From NCBI RefSeq assembly GCF_019090095.1, contig NZ_JAGQFP010000001.1, positions 1,178,001 through 1,242,000 on the forward strand: a stretch of DNA of 64,000 bases. The letters are read 5' to 3'. The translations under genes and the position numbers were made by a program. Within the stretch, counting starts at the first letter, position 1; every line of letters starts with the position of its first letter. This document shows positions 45,681-58,857 of the stretch, in pieces. Origin of the DNA: Stutzerimonas stutzeri (GTDB lineage: Bacteria; Pseudomonadota; Gammaproteobacteria; Pseudomonadales; Pseudomonadaceae). The notes below the pieces were generated by a model. The model made no database searches. It was given only the letters and a program-made list of their open reading frames with translations, and was not told where the DNA came from.

Positions 45681-46388
45681 TCACCCCTTGGCGGGCATCG
45701 CCAGGGCGTTACGACGAGCGACCGGATGCGCCTGTGCCAGGCTCTCATCGACCACACCGGAGTCGGCACGCATCCCGGCCGCCAGGAAGGGCACCATCAT
45801 GCGCATGACCTGCTCGATGGACGTCTTGGCGCCGAAATCATTCTCCGCGATCGCACGCAACGCCTTGATACCGGACATGCTGAACGCAGCCGCACCCAGC
45901 ATGAAGTGCACGCGCCAGAAAAGTTCGATCGGCGGAATGGATGGAGCGGCCTCATGGACGCGCATCATGTAGCGGCGAAATACTTTGCCGTACATGTCTT
46001 CGAGATAGCGTCGCAGGTGACCTTGGCTCTGACTGAAGGACAGGCCCAGCAGGCGCATGAAGATCGACAGGTCATCACCGCTGCGCGGCGTCACGGCGAG
46101 TGCCTGATCGACCAGAATCTCCAGGAGCTCCTCGAGATTTTCCTTGCGGTCGGACTCCGCCTCACGTCGATCCAGCTCACGCTCCAGACTGGCGCAGAAC
46201 GGGCCGAGGAAGCGTGAGAAAACCGCCTGGATAAGCGCCTTCTTGGAGCCAAAGTGATAGTTCACCGCCGCCAGGTTCACGCCGGCCTTGCTGGTGATCA
46301 GGCGCAACGAAGTCTCGGCGAAGCCCTTCTCGGCGAATAGCTGTTCCGCCGCGTCCAGAATACGCTCCACTGTTTCAGACTGCGCCAT
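45681..46388 (-). CDS. psrA: TetR-family regulator PsrA
   Basis: A 235-residue regulator. The N-terminal helix-turn-helix (RILDAAEQLFAEKGFAETSL, then AAVNYHFGSKKALIQAVFSR) is of the TetR class. The identity rests on the neighbourhood nagZ-psrA-lexA and overall similarity. PsrA senses long-chain fatty acids, represses fatty acid degradation genes and itself, and activates rpoS in pseudomonads. Its own promoter carries two overlapping palindromes of the PsrA type (46403-46429). ATG at 46388 follows GGGAGGGG. It is divergent from lexA across 197 nt. Confidence 0.93.
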   Translation of the reverse strand: MAQSETVERILDAAEQLFAEKGFAETSLRLITSKAGVNLAAVNYHFGSKKALIQAVFSRFLGPFCASLERELDRREAESDRKENLEELLEILVDQALAVTPRSGDDLSIFMRLLGLSFSQSQGHLRRYLEDMYGKVFRRYMMRVHEAAPSIPPIELFWRVHFMLGAAAFSMSGIKALRAIAENDFGAKTSIEQVMRMMVPFLAAGMRADSGVVDESLAQAHPVARRNALAMPAKG

Positions 46389-46402
46389 GCCCCCTCCCCT
46401 GA

Positions 46403-46429
46403 CAAACACTCGTTTGAAACTTACGTTTC
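46403..46429. promoter_or_regulatory. Two overlapping PsrA operators upstream of psrA
   Basis: CAAACACTCGTTTG (46403-46416) and GAAACTTACGTTTC (46416-46429) are both perfect 5-4-5 inverted repeats and share one base. Both match the PsrA consensus as I recall it, (C/G)AAAC-N4-GTTT(G/C). They lie 15-41 nt upstream of the psrA start, over and just downstream of the candidate -10 box, which fits autorepression. Confidence 0.85.
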
Positions 46430-46446
46430 AACCTACTTCAAGTCAA
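46418..46446 (-). promoter_or_regulatory. Candidate psrA promoter
   Basis: On the - strand, TTGACT (46446-46441) is a good -35 box. After a 17-bp spacer comes TAAGTT (46423-46418), a poor -10. The second PsrA operator covers the -10, so bound PsrA should block RNA polymerase. Confidence 0.5.
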
Positions 46447-46524
46447 CCACGAAAAGCGTTCGATGACCCCAATGGGCCTCGCAAAGCTTGCACCAAGCCG
46501 CCTCGGCCCTCAACCAAACAAAGA

Positions 46525-46552
46525 TTGCCAAGCACCAAGCACTGTATATAAT
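46525..46552 (+). promoter_or_regulatory. lexA promoter
   Basis: The -35 box TTGCCA (46525-46530) and the perfect -10 box TATAAT (46547-46552) are separated by 16 bp. The -10 lies inside the first SOS box, so LexA binding must occlude RNA polymerase. The transcript start should fall near the second SOS box. Confidence 0.8.
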
Positions 46553-46557
46553 CCCAG
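46542..46557. promoter_or_regulatory. SOS (LexA) box 1
   Basis: CTGTATATAATCCCAG has the CTG-N10-CAG arrangement of gammaproteobacterial LexA operators. It overlaps the lexA -10 box. Confidence 0.88.
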
Positions 46558-46560
46558 TCA

Positions 46561-46576
46561 CTGTATAAAAGAACAG
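46561..46576. promoter_or_regulatory. SOS (LexA) box 2
   Basis: CTGTATAAAAGAACAG is a second CTG-N10-CAG operator, starting 19 bp after the first and ending 9 nt before the lexA ATG. Two boxes in the lexA promoter imply tight autoregulation of lexA-sulA. Confidence 0.88.
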
Positions 46577-46585
46577 AGACCGCTC

Positions 46586-47194
46586 ATGATCAAGCTCACC
46601 CCTCGCCAGTCGGAAATCCTCGCCTTCATCAAGCGCTGCCTGGAAGACAATGGCTATCCGCCGACGCGCGCGGAGATCGCTCAAGAGCTGGGTTTCAAGT
46701 CGCCCAATGCGGCCGAGGAACACCTCAAGGCGCTCGCTCGCAAGGGCGCTATCGAGATGACGCCCGGCGCGTCGCGCGGGATACGTATTCCAGGTTTCGA
46801 ACCCGCCACCGAAGAGAGCGGGTTGCCGATCATTGGCCGGGTCGCGGCCGGAGCCCCCATCCTCGCGCAGCAACATGTCGAGGAGTCCTGCCAGATCAAC
46901 CCTTCATTCTTTCAGCCGAAGGCCGATTACCTGTTGCGGGTCCGAGGCATGAGCATGAAGGACATTGGCATATTCGACGGCGACCTGCTTGCAGTGCATA
47001 CCACCCGTGAAGCACGCAATGGGCAGGTGGTGGTGGCACGCATCGATGATGAAGTCACGGTCAAGCGTTTCAAGCGTGAGGGCAGCAAGGTCTGGCTACT
47101 CGCCGAGAATGCCGAGTTCGCTCCGATCGAAATCGACCTTGAGCAACAGGAGCTGGTTATCGAGGGCCTGAGCGTCGGCGTGATACGTCGCTGA
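46586..47194 (+). CDS. lexA: SOS repressor LexA
   Basis: A 202-residue repressor. The N-terminal winged helix starts [20 protein letters not shown], with the recognition helix in [20 protein letters not shown]. The self-cleavage site is Ala88-Gly89 (GRVAAGAP). The serine-lysine dyad is Ser123 (GMSMKDIG) and Lys160 (TVKRF). RecA filaments trigger cleavage after DNA damage. The frame is open upstream to 46463, but ATG at 46586 is the universal family start and lies just after the two SOS boxes. It is followed 90 nt later by sulA, the usual pseudomonad lexA-sulA operon. Confidence 0.98.
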   Translation: MIKLTPRQSEILAFIKRCLEDNGYPPTRAEIAQELGFKSPNAAEEHLKALARKGAIEMTPGASRGIRIPGFEPATEESGLPIIGRVAAGAPILAQQHVEESCQINPSFFQPKADYLLRVRGMSMKDIGIFDGDLLAVHTTREARNGQVVVARIDDEVTVKRFKREGSKVWLLAENAEFAPIEIDLEQQELVIEGLSVGVIRR

Positions 47195-47284
47195 CCAATC
47201 ACCGAAACGTGACGCAGGCAAGACGAGGCTGTTCAACAAGTATTGGCAATGCAGGACGTTTCGACGCCTGCTAAGGAGAGGTGT

Positions 47285-47761
47285 ATGCAGTACCAACCCC
47301 AACCCATCGCAGGCCAGCCACCCCAACTTTCGTTGTTCGAAGGGCTGATCGCGCACAGCCTGGCACCATTCGCTAGCGTTGCCTGCACCCCGCAACCTGC
47401 CGATGATCGCTTGAGCGAAATGACACTGAGCGGTCGCGAAGATCACTGCCGACTGCTGCTTGCGCCCATCTTGCGCGAGTTCAGCGAGGCGACCGATACA
47501 CGGTGGCTGACCTTGATCGCGCCGCCTGCCGCCCTTTCGCAAAGCTGGCTGCGCGAAGCCGGGCTCAACCGCGACCGCATTCTGTTGCTGCAGGCCCGCG
47601 AGACACAGGCCACGCTCGAATTGGCCTGCAAGGCATTGATGTCCGGCTGCAGCCACACGGTAATCACCTGGTTTCCGCGCCTGGACAAAGCGAGCCGACT
47701 GAAGCTCTGCGTGGCGGCGGAGCAAGGCAACGCACAGAGCCTGAATATACGCCTGGGATAA
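47285..47761 (+). CDS. sulA: SOS cell division inhibitor SulA
   Basis: A 158-residue SulA-family protein that binds FtsZ and halts division during SOS. RecA-fold-like segments include FSEATDTRWLTLIAPPAALS and LNRDRILLLQARETQATLEL, near the sites known to contact FtsZ. ATG at 47285 has a strong AAGGAGAGG ribosome site; an earlier in-frame TTG has none. It is the second gene after lexA in the same orientation with no SOS box of its own that I could find, so it should be made from the lexA promoter. Confidence 0.93.
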   Translation: MQYQPQPIAGQPPQLSLFEGLIAHSLAPFASVACTPQPADDRLSEMTLSGREDHCRLLLAPILREFSEATDTRWLTLIAPPAALSQSWLREAGLNRDRILLLQARETQATLELACKALMSGCSHTVITWFPRLDKASRLKLCVAAEQGNAQSLNIRLG

Positions 47762-47829
47762 TCCGCCCAATCGCTCGGCATATGGATGTGCCGGAACAGC
47801 GCCGTTGAACCTTTAATCAGCCCGCTTAA

Positions 47830-48066
47830 TCAATGCAGTACGCGCGGACCTTCCTCTTCCCGCTCGAATTCCCCTTCCGATACCCGCCCCGCCATCTGCA
47901 CACCGACGTTGAACATCGCCTTGGCAATTTCGACATGCTGACCTTGCAGAAACACCTTGGCATCGTCGGAGAAATCCAACGTTACCAGTACGCCCTCATC
48001 CTCAGCACGACGCAAAACGATACTGCCGTCGGGTAGCTCGACGATTTCCAAAAAAGACGTTGGCAT
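47830..48066 (-). CDS. Conserved hypothetical protein (PA3009-like)
   Basis: A 78-residue soluble protein reading MPTSFLEIVELPDGSIVLRR, then EGVLVTLDFSDDAKVFLQGQ and HVEIAKAMFNVGVQMAGRVS. It lacks a signal peptide or membrane segment. It corresponds by place to the small hypothetical gene after sulA in P. aeruginosa (PA3009). The function is unknown. The ATG chosen, at 48066, starts the conserved part; the frame extends upstream without support. It is convergent with sulA and divergent from the transporter gene. Confidence 0.8.
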   Translation of the reverse strand: MPTSFLEIVELPDGSIVLRRAEDEGVLVTLDFSDDAKVFLQGQHVEIAKAMFNVGVQMAGRVSEGEFEREEEGPRVLH

Positions 48067-48221
48067 GAGTCTGCTCCCCGTTAAACGGCGCATTGTACCA
48101 GCCGACCGCCCCTCAGGCAGCCTTGGCGTCGCCAACAAGCGGATGCGCCTCACATCCGATGCTGGCAGCCTGCGGTAATGGCACAGTACGATGCCCGCTG
48201 TATCCTCGGCCGGCCACTCGA

Positions 48222-49061
48222 ATGACCGCTAGAACTCTGCTGCTGACGGCGTTGGCCATGCTCGCCTTTGCAGGCAACTCGCTGCTTTGCCGAGCCGCAC
48301 TGCGCGACAGCCAAATCGATCCCGCCAGCTTCACTGCACTGCGCCTGTTTGCTGGCGCGCTGGTGTTGTGGCTGCTACTGCGTACTCGCAAGCGCGCCAC
48401 CACGGTGCCTGGCAACTGGGCAGGCGCCTGTTCACTGTTCATCTATGCTGCGGCGTTTTCTTATGCCTACCTGCACCTCGATGCGGGCGCCGGCGCACTG
48501 CTGCTGTTCGGCGCCGTACAACTGAGCATGATCACCTGGGGCCTGTTCAAGGGGGAGCGCCTGCATCGTTTGCAGCTGGTCGGGCTGGTACTGGCGGCCG
48601 CCGGGCTGGTCGCGCTCCTGCTGCCCGGCGCGAGCACGCCGTCCTTGTCGGCATCATTGTTGATGGTGCTGGCAGGTGTGGCGTGGGGCGCCTATTCGCT
48701 ATTGGGCAAGGGAACGCCCGATCCGCTCGCCGCGACCGCCGGCAACTTCATCCGCACACTCCCCATCGCGGCCATGCTGTGCCTGCTGGCGCTGGGCTCG
48801 CTGGAATGGGACAGCGCCGGCGTGCTGTATGCCCTGCTATCCGGAGGCATTACCTCCGGTATCGGCTATGCGATCTGGTATGCGGCAATGCCTGGACTGG
48901 CCGCCATACAAGCGGCCAGTGTGCAGCTGAGCGTTCCACTCCTCACCGCACTGGCAGGGAGCGCGCTACTGGGCGAAACCTTGACGGGAAGATTGATTCT
49001 GGCGGGGGTCGCGATCCTGGGCGGCATCGCCCTGGTGCTGCGATACAAGTACCGGGCGTGA
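48222..49061 (+). CDS. DMT/EamA-family transporter
   Basis: A 279-residue protein with ten hydrophobic segments in two EamA repeats (starts MTARTLLLTALAMLAFAGNS; second half begins about residue 140 with LLMVLAGVAWGAYSLLGKG). The signature AIWYAAMPGLAAIQAASVQL is present in the second repeat. Such proteins export metabolites such as amino acids or nucleotides, but the substrate cannot be predicted. ATG at 48222 has no strong ribosome site. It separates the sulA side from the topA side and is convergent with the next gene. Confidence 0.88.
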   Translation: MTARTLLLTALAMLAFAGNSLLCRAALRDSQIDPASFTALRLFAGALVLWLLLRTRKRATTVPGNWAGACSLFIYAAAFSYAYLHLDAGAGALLLFGAVQLSMITWGLFKGERLHRLQLVGLVLAAAGLVALLLPGASTPSLSASLLMVLAGVAWGAYSLLGKGTPDPLAATAGNFIRTLPIAAMLCLLALGSLEWDSAGVLYALLSGGITSGIGYAIWYAAMPGLAAIQAASVQLSVPLLTALAGSALLGETLTGRLILAGVAILGGIALVLRYKYRA

Positions 49062-49093
49062 CGCCACACCGGGCTGCTCGATTCACGCTTTAC

Positions 49094-49612
49094 CTACCAC
49101 TCGGTAAGCGACTCGCGAAAGCGCAACGCCAGTGCCTTCAGATTGCCTCGCCAGGCTTCCACCTCAGTGCGCCCGATAGCCGGCACGTCTTCCTCCACGC
49201 TAACCGCCTCGATCAAGGGCAGGGTCGGGTCGGTCTTGGCCTTGGCCGGGGGGCGCGGCGGTTCGAACAGTGCCGCATAGGCCTTCAGCAATTGGGCTAG
49301 CCAGGTTTCGGAGTGTTCGGCCAGCTCGATCAGCTCGGCCAGCTCCGGGCTCGGCGATGCATTGCTCGGCGAACGCACCAGCAGCATCTCCACCCGCGAT
49401 GCATTGGCGCCGGGCAATCGGTAATAGCCGGCGATTTCGTGGCATAACCCCAGCAGCGCGCCGTAGAGATGAAACAGACACGCCTCTCGCTCGGCCTGGA
49501 TCACGCCCGGTGCGTTCATCGCGCCGTTATCCTCGGCCCGCCGCCAACTCTCGAGCGCCAGCCCGGCGAAATAGATTTTCTGGTTGGTGCGGGTATACAG
49601 CTCGTGAGCCAT
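49094..49612 (-). CDS. DUF6586 family protein (PA3010-like)
   Basis: A 172-residue mostly helical cytoplasmic protein with no known function. It begins MAHELYTRTNQKIYFAGLAL and contains CLFHLYGALLGLCHEIAGYY and LIELAEHSETWLAQLLKAYA. By place it matches PA3010, between topA and the lexA-sulA side. It lies 69 nt after the topA stop, so it is likely on the topA transcript. The start ATG is unambiguous in the family context. Confidence 0.8.
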   Translation of the reverse strand: MAHELYTRTNQKIYFAGLALESWRRAEDNGAMNAPGVIQAEREACLFHLYGALLGLCHEIAGYYRLPGANASRVEMLLVRSPSNASPSPELAELIELAEHSETWLAQLLKAYAALFEPPRPPAKAKTDPTLPLIEAVSVEEDVPAIGRTEVEAWRGNLKALALRFRESLTEW

Positions 49613-49681
49613 GGCGACGGTCTCCAGATGTTGAACGTGACGGATTGGAACCGGTTATCCGGCTCCAATCCAGCGCAGCGC

Positions 49682-52294
49682 TTATTTACCGGTGCTCTTG
49701 TCTTCGACCTTCCATTTTCCGCCATCGAAGAAGGCTTTCCAGCCAGTCGGTTTGCCGTTGACCTCGGTTTGCACATATTGCTCCTTGGTCTTGCGGCTGA
49801 AGCGAATGACCGCTGGGCGGCCTTCCGGATCTTTCTGCGGCGCGCTCAGCAGGAAGTGGTACTTCGGATCGATTTCATCCTTGTGCGGGATCAGCTCCTG
49901 CACCAGCGGCGCGCGAGTCTCGCGGTTCTTCGGGAACTGGCTGGCCGCCAGGAACAGGCCGGACGCTCCGTCGCGCAGAACATAAGTATCGTCGACCTTT
50001 TCGCACTTGAGCTCGGGCATTTTCACCGCATCCATCTTCGGCGGCGCGGCTTCGCCGTTGCGCAACAGCTTGCGGGTGTTCTTGCACTCGGCGTTGGTAC
50101 AACCGAAAAACTTGCCGAAACGGCCGGTTTTCAGCTGCATTTCGCTGCCGCACTTGTCGCACTCCAGGCTCGGGCCTTCGTAGCCCTTGATGCGATACTG
50201 CCCCTCTTCGATCTCGTAACCACTGCAATCGGGATTGTTGCCGCAAATATGCAGTTTGTGGCTCTCGTCGAGCAGATAGGCATCCATCGCCGTGCTGCAG
50301 ATCGGGCAGCGGTGTTTGCCAAGCAGTACGAGGGATTCGGACTCGCCCTCGTCGTCGGCGGCGATTTCGTCACCCGGAATCAGATTGACGGTGGATTTGC
50401 AGCGTTCTTTCGGCGGCAGGCTGTAGCCGGAGCAACCGAGGAACACGCCCGTGGATGCGGTGCGAATCATCATCGGCCGGCCGCAGACCTTGCACGGGAT
50501 GTCGGTCAGCGTCGGCTGATTGGCACGCATGCCGTTCTCGCTGGCTTCGGCCACTTCGAGCTTTTTACGGAAATCGCCATAGAACTCGTCGAGCAGGTGC
50601 TTCCACTCACGCTCACCTTGGGCGACATCGTCGAGGTTCTCCTCCATGCCGGCGGTGAACCCATAGTCCATCAGGTTGTTGAAGCTCTCGGACAGGCGCT
50701 CGGTGACGATGTCGCCCATTTTTTCGGAATAGAACCGGCGGTTGTGCAACGACACGTAGCCGCGGTCCTGAATCGTCGAGATGATCGCTGCGTAAGTGGA
50801 TGGACGACCGATCCCGCGCTTTTCCATTTCCTTGACCAGGCTCGCTTCGGAGTAGCGCGCCGGCGGCTTGGTGAAGTGCTGGCTCGGGTCGAGCTTGACC
50901 AGCTTCATCCCGTCGCCCTTGTTCATTTCCGGCAGTACATCGTCCTCGCCGCTCTTGCTCTGCTGCGGCATCACCTTGGTGTAACCGTCGAACTTCAGGA
51001 TCCGCCCCTTGGCACGCAACTCGAAGTTGCCGGCGGCGACGGTAACGCTGGTCGACAGGTACTGCGCCGGCGGCATCTGGCAGGCCACGAACTGTCGCCA
51101 GATCAGGTCATAGAGACGCTCGGCATCGCGCTCCATACCCGATAGCTGAGCGGGGCGCAGGTTGACGTCCGATGGGCGAATCGCTTCGTGGGCCTCTTGC
51201 GCGCCTTCCTTGCTGGAATAGAAATTCGGCTTCTCCGGCAGGTACTTGTTGCCGAACTCATCCTCGATGAAGGTACGCACCATGCTCAAGGCGTCGGCCG
51301 ACAAGTTGGTCGAATCGGTACGCATGTAGGTGATGTAGCCGGCTTCGTAGAGCCGCTGCGCCATCATCATGGTCTTCTTCACGCCGAAGCCGAGGCGGTT
51401 GCTCGCCGCCTGCTGCAGAGTCGATGTGATGAACGGCGCGGAAGGCTTGCTGCTGGTCGGCTTGTCCTCGCGCTTGGCAACGCTGTAGCTCGCCCCCTTG
51501 AGCTGCTCCAGGGCGGCCATGGCATGGCCTTCGTTCAGCGGCTTGAACGCCTCGCCATTCTCGCGAGCGACCTCGAAGCGGACCTTGGCGTTATCAGCCG
51601 TGGCGAGATCGGCATGGACTTCCCAATACTCTTCGGGAACGAAGGCGCGAATTTCTCGCTCACGCTCGACGACCAGCTTTACGGCAACCGACTGGACGCG
51701 GCCGGCGGACAGGCCGCGGGCGATCTTCGACCAGAGCAACGGTGAAACCATGTAGCCGACCACCCGGTCGAGAAAACGCCGTGCCTGCTGCGCGTTGACC
51801 CGGTTGATGTCCAGATCGCCCGGCTTGGAGAAGGCTTCCTGAATCGCCTTCTTGGTGATCTCGTTGAACACGACACGCTTGTAGCGGCTGTCGTCGCCAC
51901 CGATGGATTCGCGCAGGTGCCAGGCGATGGCCTCCCCTTCTCTATCCAAGTCGGTCGCGAGATAGATGGTGTCGGCTTCCTTGGCCAGGCGACGAAGTTC
52001 TTCGATCACCTTCTCCTTGCCGGGCAGGATTTCGTACTTGGCCTTCCAGCCATGTTCGGGATCGATACCCATGCGGGCGAACAGCTGGCGCTTGGCCTTT
52101 TCCTTCGGCGACAACGCTGGCGCTTCGGCGGCCGCGGCCTTGCCGCGCTTGACCGGTTCCTTGTTGGCAGAGCCGCTGGTGGGAAGGTCGCGGATGTGGC
52201 CGATACTCGACTTCACCACGTACTGGTTGCCCAAATACTTGTTGATTGTCTTGGCCTTGGCCGGTGATTCCACGATGACCAGCGATTTACCCAT
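49682..52294 (-). CDS. topA: DNA topoisomerase I
   Basis: An 870-residue type IA topoisomerase that relaxes negative supercoils. The TOPRIM domain starts [20 protein letters not shown] and carries the Asp-x-Asp-x-Glu of [13 protein letters not shown]. The catalytic Tyr323 lies in [13 protein letters not shown]. The C-terminal third has zinc-ribbon repeats with paired cysteines ([26 protein letters not shown]). The frame extends upstream by 21 codons, but ATG at 52294 is the universal start. The ribosome site is poor (AGGA 12 nt away). A strong promoter-like sequence lies about 250 nt upstream. Confidence 0.98.
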   Translation of the reverse strand: MGKSLVIVESPAKAKTINKYLGNQYVVKSSIGHIRDLPTSGSANKEPVKRGKAAAAEAPALSPKEKAKRQLFARMGIDPEHGWKAKYEILPGKEKVIEELRRLAKEADTIYLATDLDREGEAIAWHLRESIGGDDSRYKRVVFNEITKKAIQEAFSKPGDLDINRVNAQQARRFLDRVVGYMVSPLLWSKIARGLSAGRVQSVAVKLVVEREREIRAFVPEEYWEVHADLATADNAKVRFEVARENGEAFKPLNEGHAMAALEQLKGASYSVAKREDKPTSSKPSAPFITSTLQQAASNRLGFGVKKTMMMAQRLYEAGYITYMRTDSTNLSADALSMVRTFIEDEFGNKYLPEKPNFYSSKEGAQEAHEAIRPSDVNLRPAQLSGMERDAERLYDLIWRQFVACQMPPAQYLSTSVTVAAGNFELRAKGRILKFDGYTKVMPQQSKSGEDDVLPEMNKGDGMKLVKLDPSQHFTKPPARYSEASLVKEMEKRGIGRPSTYAAIISTIQDRGYVSLHNRRFYSEKMGDIVTERLSESFNNLMDYGFTAGMEENLDDVAQGEREWKHLLDEFYGDFRKKLEVAEASENGMRANQPTLTDIPCKVCGRPMMIRTASTGVFLGCSGYSLPPKERCKSTVNLIPGDEIAADDEGESESLVLLGKHRCPICSTAMDAYLLDESHKLHICGNNPDCSGYEIEEGQYRIKGYEGPSLECDKCGSEMQLKTGRFGKFFGCTNAECKNTRKLLRNGEAAPPKMDAVKMPELKCEKVDDTYVLRDGASGLFLAASQFPKNRETRAPLVQELIPHKDEIDPKYHFLLSAPQKDPEGRPAVIRFSRKTKEQYVQTEVNGKPTGWKAFFDGGKWKVEDKSTGK

Positions 52295-52602
52295 GGAGAG
52301 GAGAGTTCCTGAATCGAGAGGTGAACTGAAAATATTGAACTGGCAGAAGCCAAACACCGCAAAAGCGCCCAGCCTGACAGGAAGAAGCGAAGCAGTCTTT
52401 TCAGGGACTGCAAGAGCATTCCATTGCTCCGAAATCTTTCATACCACGGCCAAGTCAGGTGACAACCTGGCGGCCGGGCAATGGTTTTTACCGCTTGGGA
52501 CCGAGAGCATTTGCGTTGGCTCGGCCCGAAAGCACCGCTATATATAGTGGTGACCGAGCCGAGGTCAAGCTTGAGGGTTAAGCCAACGACCCGACTCTTG
52601 CG
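52295..52602. promoter_or_regulatory. topA upstream region with palindromic promoter
   Basis: This 308-nt gap between two - strand genes should hold the topA promoter. On the - strand, TTGACC (52568-52563) and TATATA (52546-52541) are 16 bp apart, a good sigma-70 match. The -10 is inside a 20-bp near-perfect palindrome (52533-52552) with an alternating TATATATA core, flanked by GGCTCGG (52518-52524) and its inverse complement CCGAGCC (52554-52560). The predicted leader is about 240 nt. No gene is seen. Confidence 0.6.
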
Positions 52603-52830
52603 TCAGAAACGACTGGGCTCCGCCTCGATCAGCGCGAAACGAGGCAGCGTTTCACCGTCGACTTCCACCGTTTCGTTAAACATCGAAAGCGGGCGCACCC
52701 AAAGGCCGAAATCGCCATACAGCGCCTGATAGAAAACCATCGCTTCCTCCGTCTCGGAGTGCCGCGCAACCGCATATACCCGATATTCGGGGCCCTTGTA
52801 ATGACGATAACGGCCTGGCGTGACCTGCAT
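52603..52830 (-). CDS. DUF1653 family protein
   Basis: A 75-residue protein consisting of one DUF1653 domain: PGRYRHYKGPEYRVYAVARH begins the fold, followed by MVFYQALYGDFGLWVRPLSM and LPRFALIEA. The function is unknown. The members are small all-beta proteins. ATG at 52830 begins just before the domain; the longer frame upstream runs over the terminator and fadA end and is not used. It is separated from fadA by a bidirectional terminator-like hairpin, so it probably has its own promoter or depends on readthrough. Confidence 0.85.
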   Translation of the reverse strand: MQVTPGRYRHYKGPEYRVYAVARHSETEEAMVFYQALYGDFGLWVRPLSMFNETVEVDGETLPRFALIEAEPSRF

Positions 52831-52863
52831 CTCGACTGCCTCTGAAAAACCATCTACAAAATG

Positions 52864-52890
52864 AAAACCGGGGCACGAGGCCCCGGTTTT
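52864..52890 (-). terminator. Terminator hairpin after fadA
   Basis: AAAACCGGGGC (52864-52874) and GCCCCGGTTTT (52880-52890) are perfect 11-bp arms around a 5-nt loop. Read on the - strand it has a GC stem with a T-rich end 17 nt after the fadA stop, a standard intrinsic terminator, and it is symmetrical enough to work in both directions. Confidence 0.85.
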
Positions 52891-52906
52891 CGTGTCACCG
52901 CACAGC

Positions 52907-56701
<3,795 letters not shown>

Positions 56702-58729
56702 ATGCCTGCCCCCATTGCCCGCGCCGATCAAGGTCAAGATCCGTACAAGTGGCTGGAGAACCGCGACGCACCTGAGGTGCTCGACTACCTGAAGGCGGAA
56801 AATGCCTACCTGGACAGTCAACTGGCAGAGCAGGCAGATTTGCGCGAGGCGTTGTTCCAGGAAATCAAAGGCCGTATTCGCGAGACGGACCTGTCGCTGC
56901 CCTCGCCGTGGGGCCCATGGCTGTACTACCAACGCACCACGGCGGGCGACGAATACCCACGCCACTACCGCTGCCCGCGACCAGCCGACGGCTCGCTCGA
57001 CGTCGACGAGCATGCCGAGCAACTGCTGCTCGATCCAAACGAATTGGCCGCTGGTGGCTTCCTGTCACTCGGCGCCTTCACCATCAGCCAGGACCACAGC
57101 AAGCTGGCCTACAGCCTCGACACCCAGGGCGACGAAATCTACCGATTGTTCGTCAAGGACCTGAGCACAGGCGAGGTCATCGCCCTGCCCTTCGACGATT
57201 GCGACGGCAGCCTGACCTGGGCCAACGATCATCAGACGCTGTTCTTCGGCGAACTCGATGAGACCCACCGCCCACACAAGATCTACCGCCATCGGCTGGG
57301 CGAAAGCGGCCGCACGGAGGTCTACCACGACCCGGACGGGCGCTTTTTCGTGCATTGCTACCGCGCCAGCTCCGAGCGCCAATTGGTGATCCTGTCCAAC
57401 AGCAAGACCACCAGCGAAGCCTGGGTTCTATCGGCGGATCAACCCGAAGGACGCTGGACCTGCCTCGCGCCGCGCGAGGACGATCATGAGTATTTCCCCG
57501 ATCACAGTCTGCTCGACGGCCAGTGGAGCTGGCTGATCCGCAGCAACCAGGCCGGCATCAACTTCGCGCTGTATCAGGCACCGGAAAGCACGCCGCAACG
57601 CGAGCATTGGCAGGAACTGATCGGCCATCGCGATGCGGTGATGCTCGAGGACGTCAGCCTGAACGCCAGCGCAGTCACGCTGAGCCTGCGCGAAGCGGGC
57701 TTGCCGATCATCGAGGTAAGGCCCTCGGCCGGCGAACCCTACCGGCTACAGCTGCCCGATGCGGCCTACAGCCTGCACGTACACAACACGCTCGAGTTCG
57801 ACAGCCCTGTCATCCGGCTGCGCTACGAAGCCCTGAACCGCCCGGCGCAGATCCGCCAGCTGAGTCTGGCCAATGGCGAGCAGCAAGTCCTCAAGGAAAC
57901 CCCGGTCGAAGGCCCGTTCGATGCCGATGCCTACGAGAGCCGCCGCATCTGGGCCACCGCCGCGGACGGCACGCAGGTGCCGATCAGCCTGGTCGGCCGT
58001 CGCGAGCACTTCGGCAAGCCCGCTCCCCTCTACCTGTACGGCTACGGCGCCTACGGGCACAGTCTCGACCCCTGGTTCTCCCACGCACGGCTGTCGCTGC
58101 TCGACCGTGGTTTCGTCTTCGCGATCGCCCACGTGCGGGGCGGTGGGGATCTGGGCGAAGCCTGGTATCGCGCCGGCAAGCTGGAGCATAAACCCAACAC
58201 CTTCAACGACTTCATCGCCTGCGCCGAGACATTGATCGCCGAGGGCTACACCGAGCCCGCTCGACTCGCTATCAGCGGCGGCAGCGCCGGTGGCCTTCTC
58301 ATCGGCGCCGTGCTCAACCTGCAGCCCGAGCTGTTCGGCGCCGCGATCGCCGAAGTGCCTTTCGTCGACGTGTTGAACACCATGCTCAACGCTGACCTGC
58401 CGTTGACCGTCACCGAATACGACGAATGGGGCGATCCGAACCAGCCCGACGTCCACGAGCGTATCAAGGCCTATGCGCCGTACGAGAACGTGCAGGCCCG
58501 GGCCTACCCGCCGATCCTCGCGGTGGCCGGCTATAACGACAGCCGGGTGCAGTACTGGGAAGCGGCGAAGTGGGTCGCCAAGCTGCGCGCCAGCAAGACA
58601 GACGACAACCTGCTACTGCTCAAGACCGAGTTCGGCGCCGGGCATGGCGGTATGAGCGGTCGCTATCAGGCGCTCAAGGACGTCGCACTCGAATACGCCT
58701 TCGTGCTCAAGGTATTCGGCATGGCCTAG
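56702..58729 (+). CDS. ptrB: Oligopeptidase B (S9 prolyl oligopeptidase family)
   Basis: A 675-residue serine peptidase that cuts short peptides after basic residues. The N-terminal beta-propeller (residues about 70-400) includes YYQRTTAGDEYPRHYRC. The catalytic domain has the triad Ser528 (ISGGSAGGLLIGAV), Asp613 (AGYNDSRVQYWEA) and His648 (EFGAGHGGMSGRY). WFSHARLSLLDRGFVFAIAH and HVRGGGDLGEAWY are family hallmarks. There is no signal peptide, so it is cytoplasmic or periplasmic only by other means. ATG at 56702 starts at the family N-terminus; the ribosome site (AGGAG) is good. Confidence 0.93.
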   Translation: MPAPIARADQGQDPYKWLENRDAPEVLDYLKAENAYLDSQLAEQADLREALFQEIKGRIRETDLSLPSPWGPWLYYQRTTAGDEYPRHYRCPRPADGSLDVDEHAEQLLLDPNELAAGGFLSLGAFTISQDHSKLAYSLDTQGDEIYRLFVKDLSTGEVIALPFDDCDGSLTWANDHQTLFFGELDETHRPHKIYRHRLGESGRTEVYHDPDGRFFVHCYRASSERQLVILSNSKTTSEAWVLSADQPEGRWTCLAPREDDHEYFPDHSLLDGQWSWLIRSNQAGINFALYQAPESTPQREHWQELIGHRDAVMLEDVSLNASAVTLSLREAGLPIIEVRPSAGEPYRLQLPDAAYSLHVHNTLEFDSPVIRLRYEALNRPAQIRQLSLANGEQQVLKETPVEGPFDADAYESRRIWATAADGTQVPISLVGRREHFGKPAPLYLYGYGAYGHSLDPWFSHARLSLLDRGFVFAIAHVRGGGDLGEAWYRAGKLEHKPNTFNDFIACAETLIAEGYTEPARLAISGGSAGGLLIGAVLNLQPELFGAAIAEVPFVDVLNTMLNADLPLTVTEYDEWGDPNQPDVHERIKAYAPYENVQARAYPPILAVAGYNDSRVQYWEAAKWVAKLRASKTDDNLLLLKTEFGAGHGGMSGRYQALKDVALEYAFVLKVFGMA

Positions 58730-58857
58730 CGTCAGGTGGGTGCAGCATGCGGCACCGCTGGCGCATTGGCAGGCACGGATGCCTCCGCCGACTTACGGTC
58801 GGAACGGCGCCCTGCCCGCCACTGTCAGTCTCATATCACCGTTTGGAGTGAAATGAC

